A DNA stretch of 64,000 bases from Spongilla lacustris. Lineage: Eukaryota > Porifera > Demospongiae > Spongillida > Spongillidae. How positions within the stretch are numbered: position 1 is the stretch's first letter; each line of letters opens with the position of its first letter. The stretch covers positions 2,379,598 to 2,443,597 of the forward strand of contig OX442432.1 in the NCBI GenBank assembly GCA_949361645.1, given 5' to 3'. Shown one piece after another: positions 12,483 to 25,100 of this stretch. Position numbers and translations under genes: made by a program. The notes beneath the pieces were generated by a model. That model did not search any database. It was not told where the DNA came from and worked only from the letters and a program-made list of their open reading frames with translations.

Positions 12483-12545
12483 GCATAGCACAAAATTGGG
12501 TCAAGGCATAGCGCAAAATTGGGTCAAGGCATAGCGCAAAATTGC
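12483..12545. repeat. 23 bp tandem repeat, three units
   Basis: Units read GGCATAGCGCAAAATTGGGTC plus AA with one A/G variant; the third unit is partial. Non-coding. Confidence 0.85.
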
Positions 12546-14664
12546 AGCAGCCAAACACTGACTATGACTCTGAAATGCTGCTTTATCATGACCCAGAGGG
12601 GTCATGCCTTAGAAGAACTCATCATCTCACCAGGAGAACCTATGTAAACAAGTTAGATGGTTGCTCAATGTGCACGTGAAGTGTATGTTGAATCATATAT
12701 TCCAGCTCCAGCGGCCTAACTGGTGTTGGAACTAAAATGGATGTGACAATTTGAAACCCTATGGGCTTCCAATCCATGGCTGCATCAATCGATAGGTATG
12801 TATCTTTTAACTGATCGACCACATACAACACACATGCATGCAATATGCTCCTTCACGATTTTTTCCATTGGCAAAATGGGAATTTTACTGCTACTAGTAC
12901 ATGTACATGTACATGTACATGTACATAAAGATGATGCACCTTTTGTGGGCACACAAAGGATAGGTTGCACATAAATGACATTGGGGTTACTTTTTGGCTG
13001 TACTTTCTATTCATAATGTTGCGTAATTTGGGGTTCACTGCCTTCACAGATGTATGTAATGCAATATGTTTTTTTGTTTAATTAAAAAAATAAAATTAAA
13101 AAAGTATATTTATTTTTAATCAGAGCTCACTGATGCACTGACCTGGTATGCCACCTGCATAACCCAGACATATATATACTATATATATGTATAATCATCT
13201 AGATTAGAATGGCAAAGCTGGGGTGGTATACATCTAAAAGCACTGAGTATTACCAGTATACATGAAAAATCTGTGCATGGGCCATACCCTATACTTGTGT
13301 ATTTTGCTGACTTTTTGCGATGCGCATCAGTGTAGTTTAGTTTTTTGTATAGGAGGACTATGATCAAGAGTTTCAGAACCTCTTTTACCGTTGTTATGTC
13401 AACTGCTTTAACATTTAACATATAGGTCACTCTAGTGCATCCTGCTATTTGTATGAGATTGGCTTGTGGCTTTGGGCTTGCCATTGGTAAAAGACACACA
13501 GTAACAAATTGGGTTTCATGTGTGTTTGCATGTGTAACTGATGTGTGCATGCACTGCATGTGTTTCTATTGCACTGATATTTATTATGTCCTGTATGAGT
13601 CAGAAGTGATTGTGCATGGGACAGAAACTACCAACACTGCTATTTGCCATGTGGTTATACGACATCATCATGCAGACTGCTATGCACGACCTGAGAAGTT
13701 TTGTTTTTGGAAGCTACATCAGATAATAGCACAAGTCAAAAAGTATGCTATACATACTAACACAAGAAATTAATAACTTTGCAGCATATTTAAATCTGGT
13801 TGTTGAGGCTAGGGAAATTCAAAACTGCTTATTGGTGGATTGATTTCTTTATAGTGCACTACATGTACATGTGCACGTGTATATACTTCATATTCTGTTC
13901 ACTATTTCTTGTATGTTTAGGAACTAGTTGAAGAGAGTATTTATGATCTAAGCCGGTTGCACTCTGCAGCAGTATAAGCATTGTGTAATTTACATGCACC
14001 AAATTTGCAGGGGTATGTATTTGCTTCACTATTAACTCTTTGACCGCCAAGTGCATATATTATATACATGTATACTAAAAATTAATCCGCACTGTAAATG
14101 CACACATAAAGAAAAACCAGTCTGTGTCGCACGGTTACACGCTCCGTGTACCAATAAGCCCTAGTGGCATAAAGCTATGACCAGAGCATTGGTTTTTAAT
14201 TGAAAGGAAAGCGGGAACGAACAGCTGCAGGTGTACACGTAATGGCGTCTCTATCGTCACCAGCGGCTTCGAATTAGCACCCGCCTTTTCTACTAAAACA
14301 TGGGTGAGCAAAGCCTTTTAAAACGTCTGGACCTTAGATGTAACAACAAGGGATAGAACTATGGTGTTTTCATCGACTGTTTCGTAGTATGCGCAATATA
14401 TGGCTTCGAATCCCTGCCCGCTTCACTCCACCTAAATCGGGTCTTGTTAGCTGCCGATTATTTTCAAGCTAGTACACCATATATCATAACAAACATCATA
14501 AAACACTCTTCTATCATAGATAGTATCTTTTTAAGGAGGCTAACCGCGAGATTCTTCGAGAACAGCGACTAAGCAACGGCCGTACGGGTAGCCATAATTA
14601 AAAACATTACTGGCAAATAATCAATTAACTACGTTATCCGCGTTAACTCTTGAGTTACTATATA
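12546..14664. other. Intergenic, ACATGT-rich, no gene supported
   Basis: Contains a (ACATGT)n run at about 12898-12926 and an A/T low-complexity stretch at 13068-13125. Open frames at 13179-13559 (minus) and 13435-13773 (plus) overlap head-on and show no domain. The segment 14100-14650 has more even composition and CpG, consistent with a promoter-like or transposon-flank region next to the fold-back, but no gene start is supported. Confidence 0.45.
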
Positions 14665-14940
14665 CAAGATATAAAAAACATTCCCTCTGAGAAAGTTAGT
14701 GTTATATAGGATTTGAAGGCAATGGTGGTGTAAAAAGAAAGGGAACAAGGGATTCAGTGGAGATACAATGATTATTCCTATATTTAGCAACATAATTGTA
14801 ATGACGTTCTATACAGTGCTAAATATAGGAATAATCATTGTATCTCCACTGAATCCCTTGTTCCCTTTCTTTTTACACCACCATTGCCTTCAAATCCTAT
14901 ATACCACTAACTTTCTCAGAGAGAATGTTTTTTATAACTG
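14665..14940. mobile_element. Fold-back element, copy 2 (arms ~125 bp)
   Basis: Arms 14665-14789 and 14817-14940 are nearly perfect reverse complements around a 27 bp spacer. Family landmarks: ATAAAAAACATTC, CTCTGAGAAAGTTAGTG, ATATAGGATTTGAAGGCAAT, GGTGGTGTAAAAAG and CCTATATTTAGCA. The 25 bp between GGGAACAAGG and CCTATATTTAGC is different from copies 1 and 3, yet its two arm versions here agree with each other. Confidence 0.9.
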
Positions 14941-15002
14941 AATACGATTGTACGATAAAATCCAGCCTTTGTAATTATTGCCTAGCAACACAATGTTTAC
15001 AG

Positions 15003-15321
15003 TTATGTTACATTTGCAGCTGTTCCATTAGTTCGAAACTCGCGCGCCAAGCTTTCCCTCTTAGAAGCTCGTTTCTCGTCTGAGTTCAGTTCATAAACGT
15101 CGCTTCTTAGAAGCTCGCACCGCAACAGAATTCTTTTCCTGTTGCCACCTCTTAGAAGCTCGGTTCGACTCCAGATTTGCTCTGTACATATCACGAGCAG
15201 ACGCCCGCCTTTGTTCAGCATCAGCATCGTACCGAACTCGGGAGGACTCTAACTCATAGTCTCGATTTAGGACGTATTCCTCTCGTCGCTTAGCTTTCCT
15301 CTTTCGTAGCCGTAAAGTCAT
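15003..15321 (-). pseudogene. Helitron-type protein N-terminus, frameshifted
   Basis: Starting at the ATG at 15321, the minus strand encodes MTLRLRKRKAKRREEYVL then modules RVRYDADAEQRRASARDMY and RANLESNRASKRW; after about residue 66 the same pattern continues in another frame (SDEKRASKRESLAREF) to a stop at 15003. It is the better-preserved relative of 9331-9479. The repeated R-x-x-Y and (K/R)-R-A-S modules resemble basic N-termini of Helitron helicase proteins. The helicase body is missing; the fold-back element begins 62 bp beyond the stop. Assignment rests on motif style and could also fit another basic nucleic-acid-binding protein. Confidence 0.5.
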
Positions 15322-15850
15322 TTTGACAAAAACAACTTCGCTAGCTAAAAGTGGTGAGCAAAACTAATAACACAAACGAAACTCACACCTGTTCCATGCC
15401 AATCATACACAATCCACAATTCTGAAGCATTGACATGGAAACGGTTTTAATATAGCTAACTCTCTATATTACGTAGCTGATATCTTGGCGCGCGAGAACA
15501 GCTGCAAATTACGTATATTGGTTACATGCTTTATTTATATATCTGATACCTGAAGATGTATTGTCAGAATTTTCTGCGATTTTTGGTGTAACTGGCGCTC
15601 TTTAAAACCTTTCCTATCTCGAGTTATACTCACCCATAAAGACGACGACGACGACGACTATGGACAAATTACGGTCTGGGAACGAGAACTACGAGCTTTT
15701 TGTTCTCTTAAAGTAAACGGTCTAGCGACTTGAACAAAACATGAAAAATGATCGTCTTTCCATTGTGGATCGATAGCAATAAAGAGCTACACTATCCGTT
15801 TCTCGGTTCGTGAGTTATACGCGGGACGCGTTTTTTTAATGAGTTACTGC
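15322..15850 (-). mobile_element. Helitron-like 5' flank, second copy
   Basis: Diverged homologue of 9480-9955 (shared AACAACTTCGCTAGC, CTTTAAAACCTTTCC, GAGTTATACTC, GACGACGACGACGACGAC and CACTATCCGTTTCTCGG landmarks). No ORF. Likely the 5' non-coding part of the same element as the pseudogene beside it; the outer boundary is not defined. Confidence 0.5.
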
Positions 15851-17164
15851 CGTAATTCTCGATAAGATTTAAAGAAAGGTGGAACCGACACCAGATTTGG
15901 TACAACAAGTTTGCTCATCACTGTGACTTTAAAATAAAAAGTAAAAAAATAAAAAATAAAAAACAGGGCCTGGGGACGAGGCTAAGTCTCATCATATGTG
16001 ATGCTATCATGATCTTTTGATTTGCTGTTGTTACCAGTTACCAATTTACCTATAATAACATGCAAGCTCTTGCATTGTTTCTTAGATCCTTTTGCTATAA
16101 GCTGATGATAAACTACCTGCTAGTTATTTAACCTTAATTCTCCAGGTCCAAGTCCACGGGTGTTTCATTGCATTGAAAAAATGGACATTAGGTCTCGTCT
16201 CCACTTTTACCTACGTAACATGTAACTAGACCCTCATTATCGCATGGCATTGGAATTTGGCTTATCTTTTGTAATCCGTTCAACGTAAGCGCAATACAGG
16301 TGAATATCTGTGTTGCACACCCTTCGAGGACTATAATGATATAAATTTTATCTTTTTAATGCTAACATACGCCATGATACGGGCCCGTGACTAATAACGC
16401 TCCATTTAGAGTGGTTGGTTTCAAAAAGCTTTTTTTCGTTAATTTGCCTGACATGAGGTACAAAAACGTGTATAAACGTATACAGAAGTGCTGGCTGTAT
16501 GTGATTTGGTTGTTTTTGTTAGCAGACTTATTTTCTGTGAGTCGTACCAAGGCGCTGAATACGACCAAATTATGTATACAACAAGCATGGCGGCGGTCCG
16601 ATTGCAATACATATGTATAGTACACTTCAAAAACGGGTGATGGATTACTGTGATCTCTCAATTTAAACAGCTTGGACAACAACATTGGAGCTTTAATTGT
16701 ATCCGTAAACTAAAGTACGTAGTAATACAACTTTAGCCTTGAAAGGCTTGATCTTTTTTTTTTGCATGCTGTGTGCGCGGTTTAACATTCTTATTAGCGG
16801 TGGAAGAAAGGAGGCCAAGAGACTGTGCCTCTGTGCCTGCATGGAATGAATTGTTCCTGAGGCAAAGAACAAATGGTACTGAGTGCAGCCTAGTGGCAGG
16901 GTTAGAGGTGCAAGTCAACAGTCATTACATGTTGTAGCCATGACAACAAAGCTGCTCACATGATAGGGGACCATGTTCATAGGTTGGTTCACCACTGGGC
17001 TGGATGGATGTGGTGTGCTGAGTTGTGTCGTTTGACCTTTGAGATCATAAGATGACAGCATCATATCCCTCCCTCCCTTGCTCCCTTTTTTTCTTGCTCA
17101 ATTTGATTATTTCATTTCCGTAAGTCTTTATTTTACTTGTACATGGTCTTTAAGCTATAGAGGT
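15851..17164. other. Intergenic, no gene supported
   Basis: A/T-rich DNA with an AATAAAAAATAAAA stretch near 15945. Open frames at 16362-16685 (minus) and 16387-16620 (plus) are opposite readings of one segment with no recognisable domain. Confidence 0.45.
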
Positions 17165-17770
17165 TTCTATTGTGGAAGGGAGGGAGGGGGAGGGGAGGGA
17201 GAGGGGAGAAGGGGGAGGGGTGGAGGGAGGGAGGGAGGGGAGGAGGGGAAGGGAGGGAAGGGAAGGGAGGGAGGGAGGGGGAGGGGAGGGGACAGAGGGG
17301 GAGGGGACAGAGGGGGAGGGAGGGGGAGGGAGGGGAAGGGAGGAGGGATGGGGAGGGGAGGGGGACAGAGGTGGGAGGGGAGGGGACAGAGGGGGGAGGG
17401 GAGGGGACAGAGGGGGGAGGGGAGGGGACAGAGGGGGGAGGGGAGGGGACAGAGGGGGAGGGGAGGAGACAGAGGGGGGAGGGGAGGGGGACAGAGGGGG
17501 AGGGGAGGGGGACAGAGGGGGGAGGGGAGGGGGACAGAGGGGGAGGGGAGGGAGACAGAGGGGGGAGGAGAGGGGACTGAGGGGGGAAGGAGGAAGGGAG
17601 AGGGAGGCAGAGGGAGAGAAATAAAGAAGGGAAGGGAGGGAGGAAAGAAGGGAGAGGGAGGGAGGAAAGAAGGGAGAGGGAGGAAAGATGGGAAGAGAAG
17701 GAGGATAGAAGGGAAGGGAGAGGGGAGGAGGAAGAGGGAGGGATGGAGAGTGAGGAAGGAAGAGGGAGCA
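17165..17770 (+). repeat. 600 bp polypurine G/A tract
   Basis: The plus strand is almost purely purine (GGGAGGGGAGGGGACAGAGG and related units). In the middle, about 17350-17580, a GGGGAGGGGACAGAGGGGGA unit of roughly 20-26 bp is tandemly repeated. Because stop codons cannot be spelled easily in such DNA, all strands show long spurious open frames. The tract could form triplex or G-quadruplex structures; that is a prediction from composition. Confidence 0.95.
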
Positions 17771-20160
17771 TGGTAGCAAGAGGGTGTGAATGTAGGCCAG
17801 AACACGAGAAGGACATGTGGCTTGTGGGATACACACATTCAACAGTACATTATTACAAGCTCTAGTCACATAACTAGCTCCACCCACTTGTATTGTATAG
17901 CCACGTCTCATTGCAGGAAAAGGGCACAATAAACCTGTAGAGCTTGCCAAGCACATCTTGAATTAGCAGGTATGCCTGACTACCCTACATGAAGTGGGTG
18001 AAAACTGAGGTGGGCGTGGCAGCAGGGGGAGACATTATCGCAAGAGGGGCGGGGTTTACTAGTGCCCTTAAAATAACCTAGGGATGAAAGGATTAGCACC
18101 TTCCTCCTCCCATTAGCACTTTCAACCTACATAGCAAGCCTTCGTTATGTAGAAATTAGCGGGAAGCAGCAGTTCCACAGAGAAAGTAGGCTAGCACAGC
18201 TGTAGGTTGTCTCTAGATTGCCTCGAGACATATTTTTCAACTAATATTGTCCGCATAAAAGGCCCGGTATACCCTACTGCACTTGAAATTTCCATCCGCT
18301 TCGATTGCAGCATAAGCGCACGTGATACCGCTTTATTCATGATTAGCTAGTCCAGTGTAAAGGGTTTTGTTCTCGCTGCAGAAAATAAGTCTGCACATAA
18401 GCTAGGCATGTTTAAAAAGGGCAATGATCTATCTTTACAATAAGGTACATTTCACACCCTTTTGTCAGGCATTTTCTCGAGAAAAACGGCTTGCCGTTCG
18501 AGTGCTTCAGGAATGCCAAAACAAAAACAAAGAAACCGTGAGATGCGCGACTTTAGTGAACAAATAAGGAACATCCCTCAGTAGTGCGCATTGATGTTTT
18601 GTAGTGCCAAACTGAATATAGAACATCTGAAAAATATTTTGGTATTTTATGGCAAACGCATCTTCACAAAATAGGGATTAGAACATTAACCACATTTTAA
18701 TGAGCTCCTATGGGACCCGGATAAGAATTGTACCGTAGTATTTATACGTATTCTAATTAACAACCTAATGTCCATCTCGAAACAGCCGTGAGTCCTACGC
18801 GTAGGACCAATATTTGAAAATTCATTATAAATAGAAATGCAGTTTTTTTGGCATCCATTTCTCTACTGTTGTTTGATTTGTCCATCATGCTAAATTTACC
18901 AATTGTCAGTCTATTTTTTAAATCACACCCTTGGTTACACGATGCAGATACGGTTCTTAAATGTTTAATTGTCACAGAAAAAAGTACGACAAGTATCACT
19001 TTTTAAAAATGTTTTTTGAAGCATGATGTGTGGGCTACTTAATACATTCTACGGCAGTGTTTTTACTCTAATTGATTTTGTCCGGCATTTTTTTACCGAA
19101 AACGCACTGTACGATTTCAAGATTTTGTCCATTCACTTGGCTATTCCCGCAACATGCGTCTGACAAATACCTATCGTTCATAAGCTTGTGGAGCTAGCAA
19201 TTTCCAAATCTACAATGTACTTTTTTATGCGCTTAGTGCAAAAGACCTGACCTACTACCCCCTTCTTTTAAAATGTTGCTCTGATCTTCCCAACATTACT
19301 TTTTGGTACTTTAAGTTGCTTTAATTTGCAATTTACCGCAAATACATCTTTTAGCAATGCAGTATTGATTGTATTTGACAATCTTTGAAGAATTGCAAGA
19401 AAGTAAATATATTTCCTGAATTAATAACCATTTCTACATTGCAATGAGATTTTAGATTATTTTTTGATCATATGAGTTTGCTAAAAATTAATTTTAACTT
19501 GCGTCCCTATAGCTACGCGTAGGACGCTAATCCTACGCGTAGGACGACGGGAGATTAATGGTTAAGAACAGCTCTTATAGTGTGACAAAACACTGCATGG
19601 TTATACATTCAAGACAGTAATGCTACATGCTGTATTGTTCTGTTTTTTTACCCCATCTTTACTACTAATGCATTTTGGTTCATCTCTTTCTACTAATTTA
19701 CTTCGTTCTGATAGAAGTAAATCGGTCATTAGTTGCTTCAACTTATGATTCTGTTCATTTCTGTGCAAAAGAATTTGAAGCCTTTGTTTAACTTACGTAT
19801 ACTCTCTTTGCTATTGACATCTGCTTCAGTAATAATCATGTACATGTACTTACAACCACTTCATGGTTTTGTAGACAGCAGGGATAACAAATTGCTGGAT
19901 CCTGCTTGAGCAGGAGAAAGATTTACAACAGTAGATGTGTGTTGTGGCAATAATAGAGGCAGAGCGAATTGTTCATCTAGAAGTTGGATAATATAGTATC
20001 CCAATTAAATGTTAGATTCTTCTTCAATGTAGCCATTGCTGTTAGGAAGTCTGAATTGACCATTGTATTGCTTTGAAAAGATATACATGCATATATAATT
20101 TATTTTTCACGAAGTTAATACATACATAAGTTATACAACCATATGGGATCGTTCACGACC
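17771..20160. other. Intergenic with CTACGCGTAG palindromes
   Basis: No gene is supported. The 16 bp palindrome GTCCTACGCGTAGGAC lies at 18792-18807, and related CTACGCGTAG copies at 19513-19522 and 19531-19544; the latter two are 18 bp apart. They bracket a 750 bp AT-rich block. A short frame KGHNKPVELAKHILN ending at TAG follows an acceptor-like CAG at about 17917 and could be a terminal exon, but nothing connects to it. Confidence 0.45.
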
Positions 20161-20787
20161 TAGCGCATATTATAAAAAAATGTTATAAAAATGGCATTAC
20201 GTTTGAATTGTTATAACTTTCGAACGGTTAAAGCTATCAACTTCCTATTTTCGGCACTTCATAGTACACAATTAATCTATGGTAGAGTACATTTTGAGGT
20301 CTTGAACGTGCTCCATGCCAGTATAGCGACATCCCATACCCCAAGGGGTTCAAACTCGCCCTAACTTTCGGCAGGAATACTCAAATCGCTCGAAATTCGG
20401 TTTGTACATAAAGAGGTCCCTTAGCTATTGGATTGTTCTGTTCGTTAATTTTTATGCCATCTGTTACGGAAATACAGTTGAACAAACTACGTGCACATTT
20501 TCGCGCTCGATTCCCGCCAATGATTTGAGCAAATCGCGTCCCGCTCAATGTATGGGGAATCATTGGCGCGAATAGTAAGAGCGGAAAAAGTGCACGTAGT
20601 TATGTTCAACTGTATCTCCGTAACGGATGACATAAAAAGTAACGAACAGAGCAATCCAATAGCTAAGGGACCTCTTTATGTACAAACCGAATTTGAAAAT
20701 AGGAAGTTGATAGCTTTAACCGTTCGAAAGTTTTAGTAATTCAAACGTAATGCCATTTTTATAACTTTTTTTAAATAATATGCGCTA
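20161..20787. mobile_element. Palindromic MITE, 627 bp, with a 140 bp asymmetric segment
   Basis: Termini are TAGCGCATATTAT and, inverted, ATAATATGCGCTA. Outer arms 20161-20252 and about 20694-20787 pair; inner arms about 20393-20518 and 20566-20693 pair. The 140 bp at 20253-20392 has no counterpart in the other arm, so it was inserted in the left arm or lost from the right. Because the element is palindromic, the same peptide (FNCISVTD, NPIAKGPLYVQTEF) is readable from both strands toward the centre; this is a structural artefact, not a protein. A TA target duplication is possible. Confidence 0.85.
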
Positions 20788-22141
20788 GCCAAGAAATGCA
20801 CAGGAACATAGGATGAAAACATGCTAGAATTTCTGTGTGTGCTCTATCATCAAACCTAGACCACATCGCCATTTCACTAGCTCTAGAAGCCTCACAAACC
20901 AAGATTGCAAATGAACTTTTCCCTCTGTACGTACATGTGCAAGGTGGTTAGCTATAGATATACGTATATATGTACGCTTGTGAAAATGCTCTGTGTAGGA
21001 GACCGTCAGCTTATCACTGATGAAACAACTGACAAACGGTTGTATTATAGTGTTTCGTTTTGAAAGATCAATGCTTCTAAAACTTCACATCCAAGCTTAA
21101 GGATGTACTCCGCAGTTATAATATTCATACCTGAATCATTAATTATTGTACATGTACATTTTCACCTCGGGCGAAAAGTGGTCAGGCCATGGCCCGAATG
21201 TACGGCGCCGGCCCTCATAATGGGGAGGGTGCGGGAGCGGGGTATCCGTCCCGCCCAGCCAGCTAGGGGCCGGGAGTGTTGTAAGCTCCCGCATTGGAGT
21301 CTGGGGCTGTGCCCGGAGAAGCCAACGCTTTTTTGCATTTAAAGACGTTACTAGAAGTGCAATTTATTTTTAAAAAGTTAAGCATTTATCTGTAGTATCG
21401 CTGGTGTAAAAGGAGGGGATGGCCCCCCCCTCTTTTAAAAGTGGAGGGACAGTTGCCCCCCCCCCCCCCCCCCCCCCTTTTGAATTTCCAAAGCCACTGA
21501 AACATTCGCATCGTTTGAAAAGACTAGGGCCCCAGACCCTGATTCTCACAGCTGCGCATGCGCTGCTACGAACGGGTCTGGGGCCTAGACTAATCTGTCC
21601 CAGTGTCGAAGGTATACAAGTAGTGCCCACTCACATTGAAAAAAATAAATCTAAATGCAAGGAGCACAACCACTGTAATTTCACCATAATGATGTGTTGT
21701 ATGTGTAATATGGTTTTAGCTAATAATTGGCAAGGGGAACTTTTGGTACAGTATTTTTAAAAACATAAATATATAGGAAGTGAAGTAGACATTAAGTCCA
21801 TATAGAAGGAAGTTGAAATCTTATTGTATACATTTTGCAGGACATTAAGACACCCTAGCAATAATTTGCAACCCTCCCCTCATGGGAGGGTTGCACTTTA
21901 AAAGCACTGCCAGAAATACTGAAAATTATTATGAACTCCAAACAATGTACGCCTATAAACGCATGCATCCATTCGATAAGATTGTGCTAAGTATATACTG
22001 TTCTTATGCGTCACCTTCTGGGGCTGGGCCACCATAGTTACGGTATTTCGTCTCAGTTTCTAATGGCAGTGCAGGTGTTTAAAACACTCCAATTAGTACA
22101 AATTTTCAATGTCATCTACATGTACAAAATAAAGCTATTTA
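20788..22141. other. Intergenic with GC-rich block, C-run and hairpin
   Basis: 21180-21320 is a GC-rich block (GGGCCGGGAGTGTTGTAAGC, CTGTGCCCGGAGAAGCC) that contrasts with its AT-rich surroundings and looks like a fragment of an unrelated repeat. A 22-base C run lies at 21456-21477. An inverted pair TAGGGCCCCAGACCC (21525-21539) and GGGTCTGGGGCCTA (21574-21587) forms a hairpin, probably a MITE. The rest probably includes the 3' UTR of the gene ending at 22142. Confidence 0.5.
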
Positions 22142-25100
22142 CTATGTCTTTACACCAGAAGCAGCTAGTTCAGACACTGGCTCAGTGCCAAGAAGGTGTG
22201 TCTTCTCCCCAACATTCACAGCTGACACAGGTGACACATCAACTTGAGGTGCCTCTTCGTCAGCACACTCCCCATTCAGTTCCCGTCTTCGGAACGGGAT
22301 GAGATTTGACAACGAAATGGGATCCACAAAGTGTTGCTTGACGTCCCCATACACATCCCTGATATCCAGCATGCGTAGGCAGGAGGTGACGCAGGGCACT
22401 TGGGCAGCCGCAGCGTCAACAAAGGGACGGTGAGAGAAGACGAAAAGGTGTGCAATGGCAAATAGCAGCATCTCGATGCAGACAATGAAATCCTATTGGT
22501 TGGTTGAATGTAAATGTAGATTGCAGTGAGTGCATCCATGGGAAGGAAGGTAAAGAGAAGTCATATTAACTGCTCCCATTGAGAGTAAAAAATAAAAAAT
22601 AAAATGAGAAAATCTCAGTTTTTTAGCCATAACTCTGCAATCAAACATGATGTGAAAACACCAATTACATTTTTAGATTCAGCATGCATTTTTGTATCAT
22701 GCTACATGTACATGTATATGAATGTTTGATGATACACTACTAAAGGTTAAAATGACATTTTGTTTTATAACTTATTAACGCAATGGATTTAAAAGGTTTT
22801 AAATTACAACTCTACACCATTACATGTAGTCTGCATGTCAATGAGCAGTTTGAGCTTTATGCACCATTTAGTTATGGAGATTGGCTCAAGATTATTTAAA
22901 AAATGAAGGTTGGTGGCGGTTAAAAGTAAAAAACTCCAGAAAACATCAGAGGTACATGTAAGGTGAATTTTTTTTGTTCATTACATTGCAAAGTCACTGT
23001 AGTTATTATGTTTTTTAATTCTCTATTGCAATCGTACCTAATGTGTCAAAGTGAAAAATTCCATCCTCAGGCAGAAATTGTACGTATACGTACATGTATT
23101 TACGTCCACTTTGACATCACAAACGATTATCGTAATAATGCGATGCCTTTGGCGTGTACCGCAGTTTTAAACTTCTTTTAAGATGGTGATTCTCATTCTG
23201 GTACTTGTTATTTTCAGACAAACAAGATGAAGGCCAAGTAAGGAATAGCAAACATAGTTTGGAGACTTTATCGATGCCTAATAGTGATAGCATGTAATTA
23301 AGTTAGTGCATTTACATGTATGACATCGAATTTTGCCAAAATAATGCATCATTGCTGCAATGACATCCTGTTTTGAAATATGTCTGATAACAGAATTTTT
23401 CACTTTGCCACATTGCTACTTAGTATCAAAAAGGAGGATAGAAATACAAATTTTCATATAAATACTACAGCAATGTAATGAACAAGAAATTCACCTTACC
23501 TCTGAAGTTCTTTCATTAACTGCCACCCACCATCCATTTTTTATAATCTTGAACTGATCTCCATAACTACATAGCACACTGCTCATGGACATGCAGACTA
23601 TAACGATGTAGTGGTGTGGTAAATTTGAAACCTTAACTCCCTTGCATTCATGAGTTACAAAACAAAGATGTCATTTTAACCTTACGTTACTTGTAGTAGT
23701 CTGGAAATATAAACAAATTACATGTATCATGTGCTGCACCAAACATTCATATACATTGTACATGTAGCATGACACAAAAATGCATGCTGAATCCAAAACT
23801 GTAATTGGCTTTCTCACATCATGTTTGGTTGCAGAGACTGAGATTTTCATTTTTATTAAGTACTCTCTCTGTGATAAGCACTGTAGACTTGCACATACAT
23901 GTACACGTACACTGTACAGTACACGTACAGGAAATTCAATAACCAGTGGTACAATGTACATGTAGGTGCAGCGTCAAGTAGCCTAGTGCACGTGCCTTCC
24001 TGTTCATGTGAATGTACACATACAATGCATGCACATGTAGGAGAACATTCTACTATGCTACCCTCATGCCACTAGGCGCCATAGACATGTGTACACTACC
24101 TGCAGTCCTTGTGCGACATCATCAACATCATAGTTCTGCCAAATGCCTTGTTTGAGCACACCAGTTGCCTTGAGGACACCTATGATCACTGCCTGCCTGT
24201 GGTGAAGAGGACCACCATGTGTGGTATACATAGATGGGCATTAGTAGGAGAACTAGAGCAGGACTATCGTGCATTGGACACAGGTGGGCATTATCAGGAA
24301 AATTGGAAGAGGACAAGTATGTGTGGGACATAGGTGGGCATTATTAGGCAAAATGCACTAGGACTATTGGGGCATAGTTGGGCATGATTAGAAGACGACC
24401 ATCATGTGTGGGATTGGACATCATTAGGAGTAAGAACTTCATCTGTACATGTACAATGTAAATTTACGGGACATACATATTGTACAATGTACAAAAATGT
24501 AGGTGGATATTATGTGAAAAGTCCAAGGGGTATTATAAATACATGCAACCAAACAGGATTTAAGCTGGACTCCCTTACATACATGACAAAGGGCTACATG
24601 TAAGGTGACAGCACAATTCCGTAGAGGGAAGGAACCCATACCACAATACCCAATATCCCAATACCCCAATATCCCAGAGATTGAGAGTAAATGTCACGCA
24701 AAGGATTTATGGACTAGGGGAGTGGCAGACTGAAGATGGTAGGGGGAGGGCAAGCTGTTGCATCTAAATGAGCACAGTGCAAGTCATTTCTAATCAGCTA
24801 TTGAGGTGCATGGGGGTATAGAGACATGGGGTATTGAGGTATGGGGTATAGAGACATGGGTATTGAGGTATGGGGTACAGAGACATGGGGTATAGAGACA
24901 TGGGGTATAGAGACATGGGTATTGAGGTATGGGGTACAGAGACATGGGGTATTGAGGTATGGGGTATAGAGACATGGGGTATTAAGGTATGGGGGTATTA
25001 AGATATGGGTACATTGGCTGATAGCTTGCCTCTAAGCCCCTATACCAAGGTAGGTGACGTGGACACACAAGGGGGAATGAGTGGGACGGAGAGGGAAGGA

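Noticed and set aside
14380..14430. Possible tRNA around GGCTTCGAATCCCTGCCC
   Set aside because: The B-box-like word has no A box at proper spacing and no acceptor stem could be paired.
15160..15185. B-box-like GGTTCGACTCC
   Set aside because: It lies in the basic coding module of the Helitron-like ORF and no tRNA fold surrounds it.
17133..17956. Pro/Ser-rich and Gly/Glu-rich frames up to 268 codons
   Set aside because: Composition artefacts of the polypurine tract, open in every frame.
17917..17970. Terminal exon reading KGHNKPVELAKHILN
   Set aside because: Has an acceptor-like CAG and a stop but no partner exon or recognised homology; kept only as a note.
20381..20736. Two frames on opposite strands with the same peptide (NPIAKGPLYVQTEF)
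   Set aside because: Explained by the palindromic MITE: the same DNA is read from both arms.
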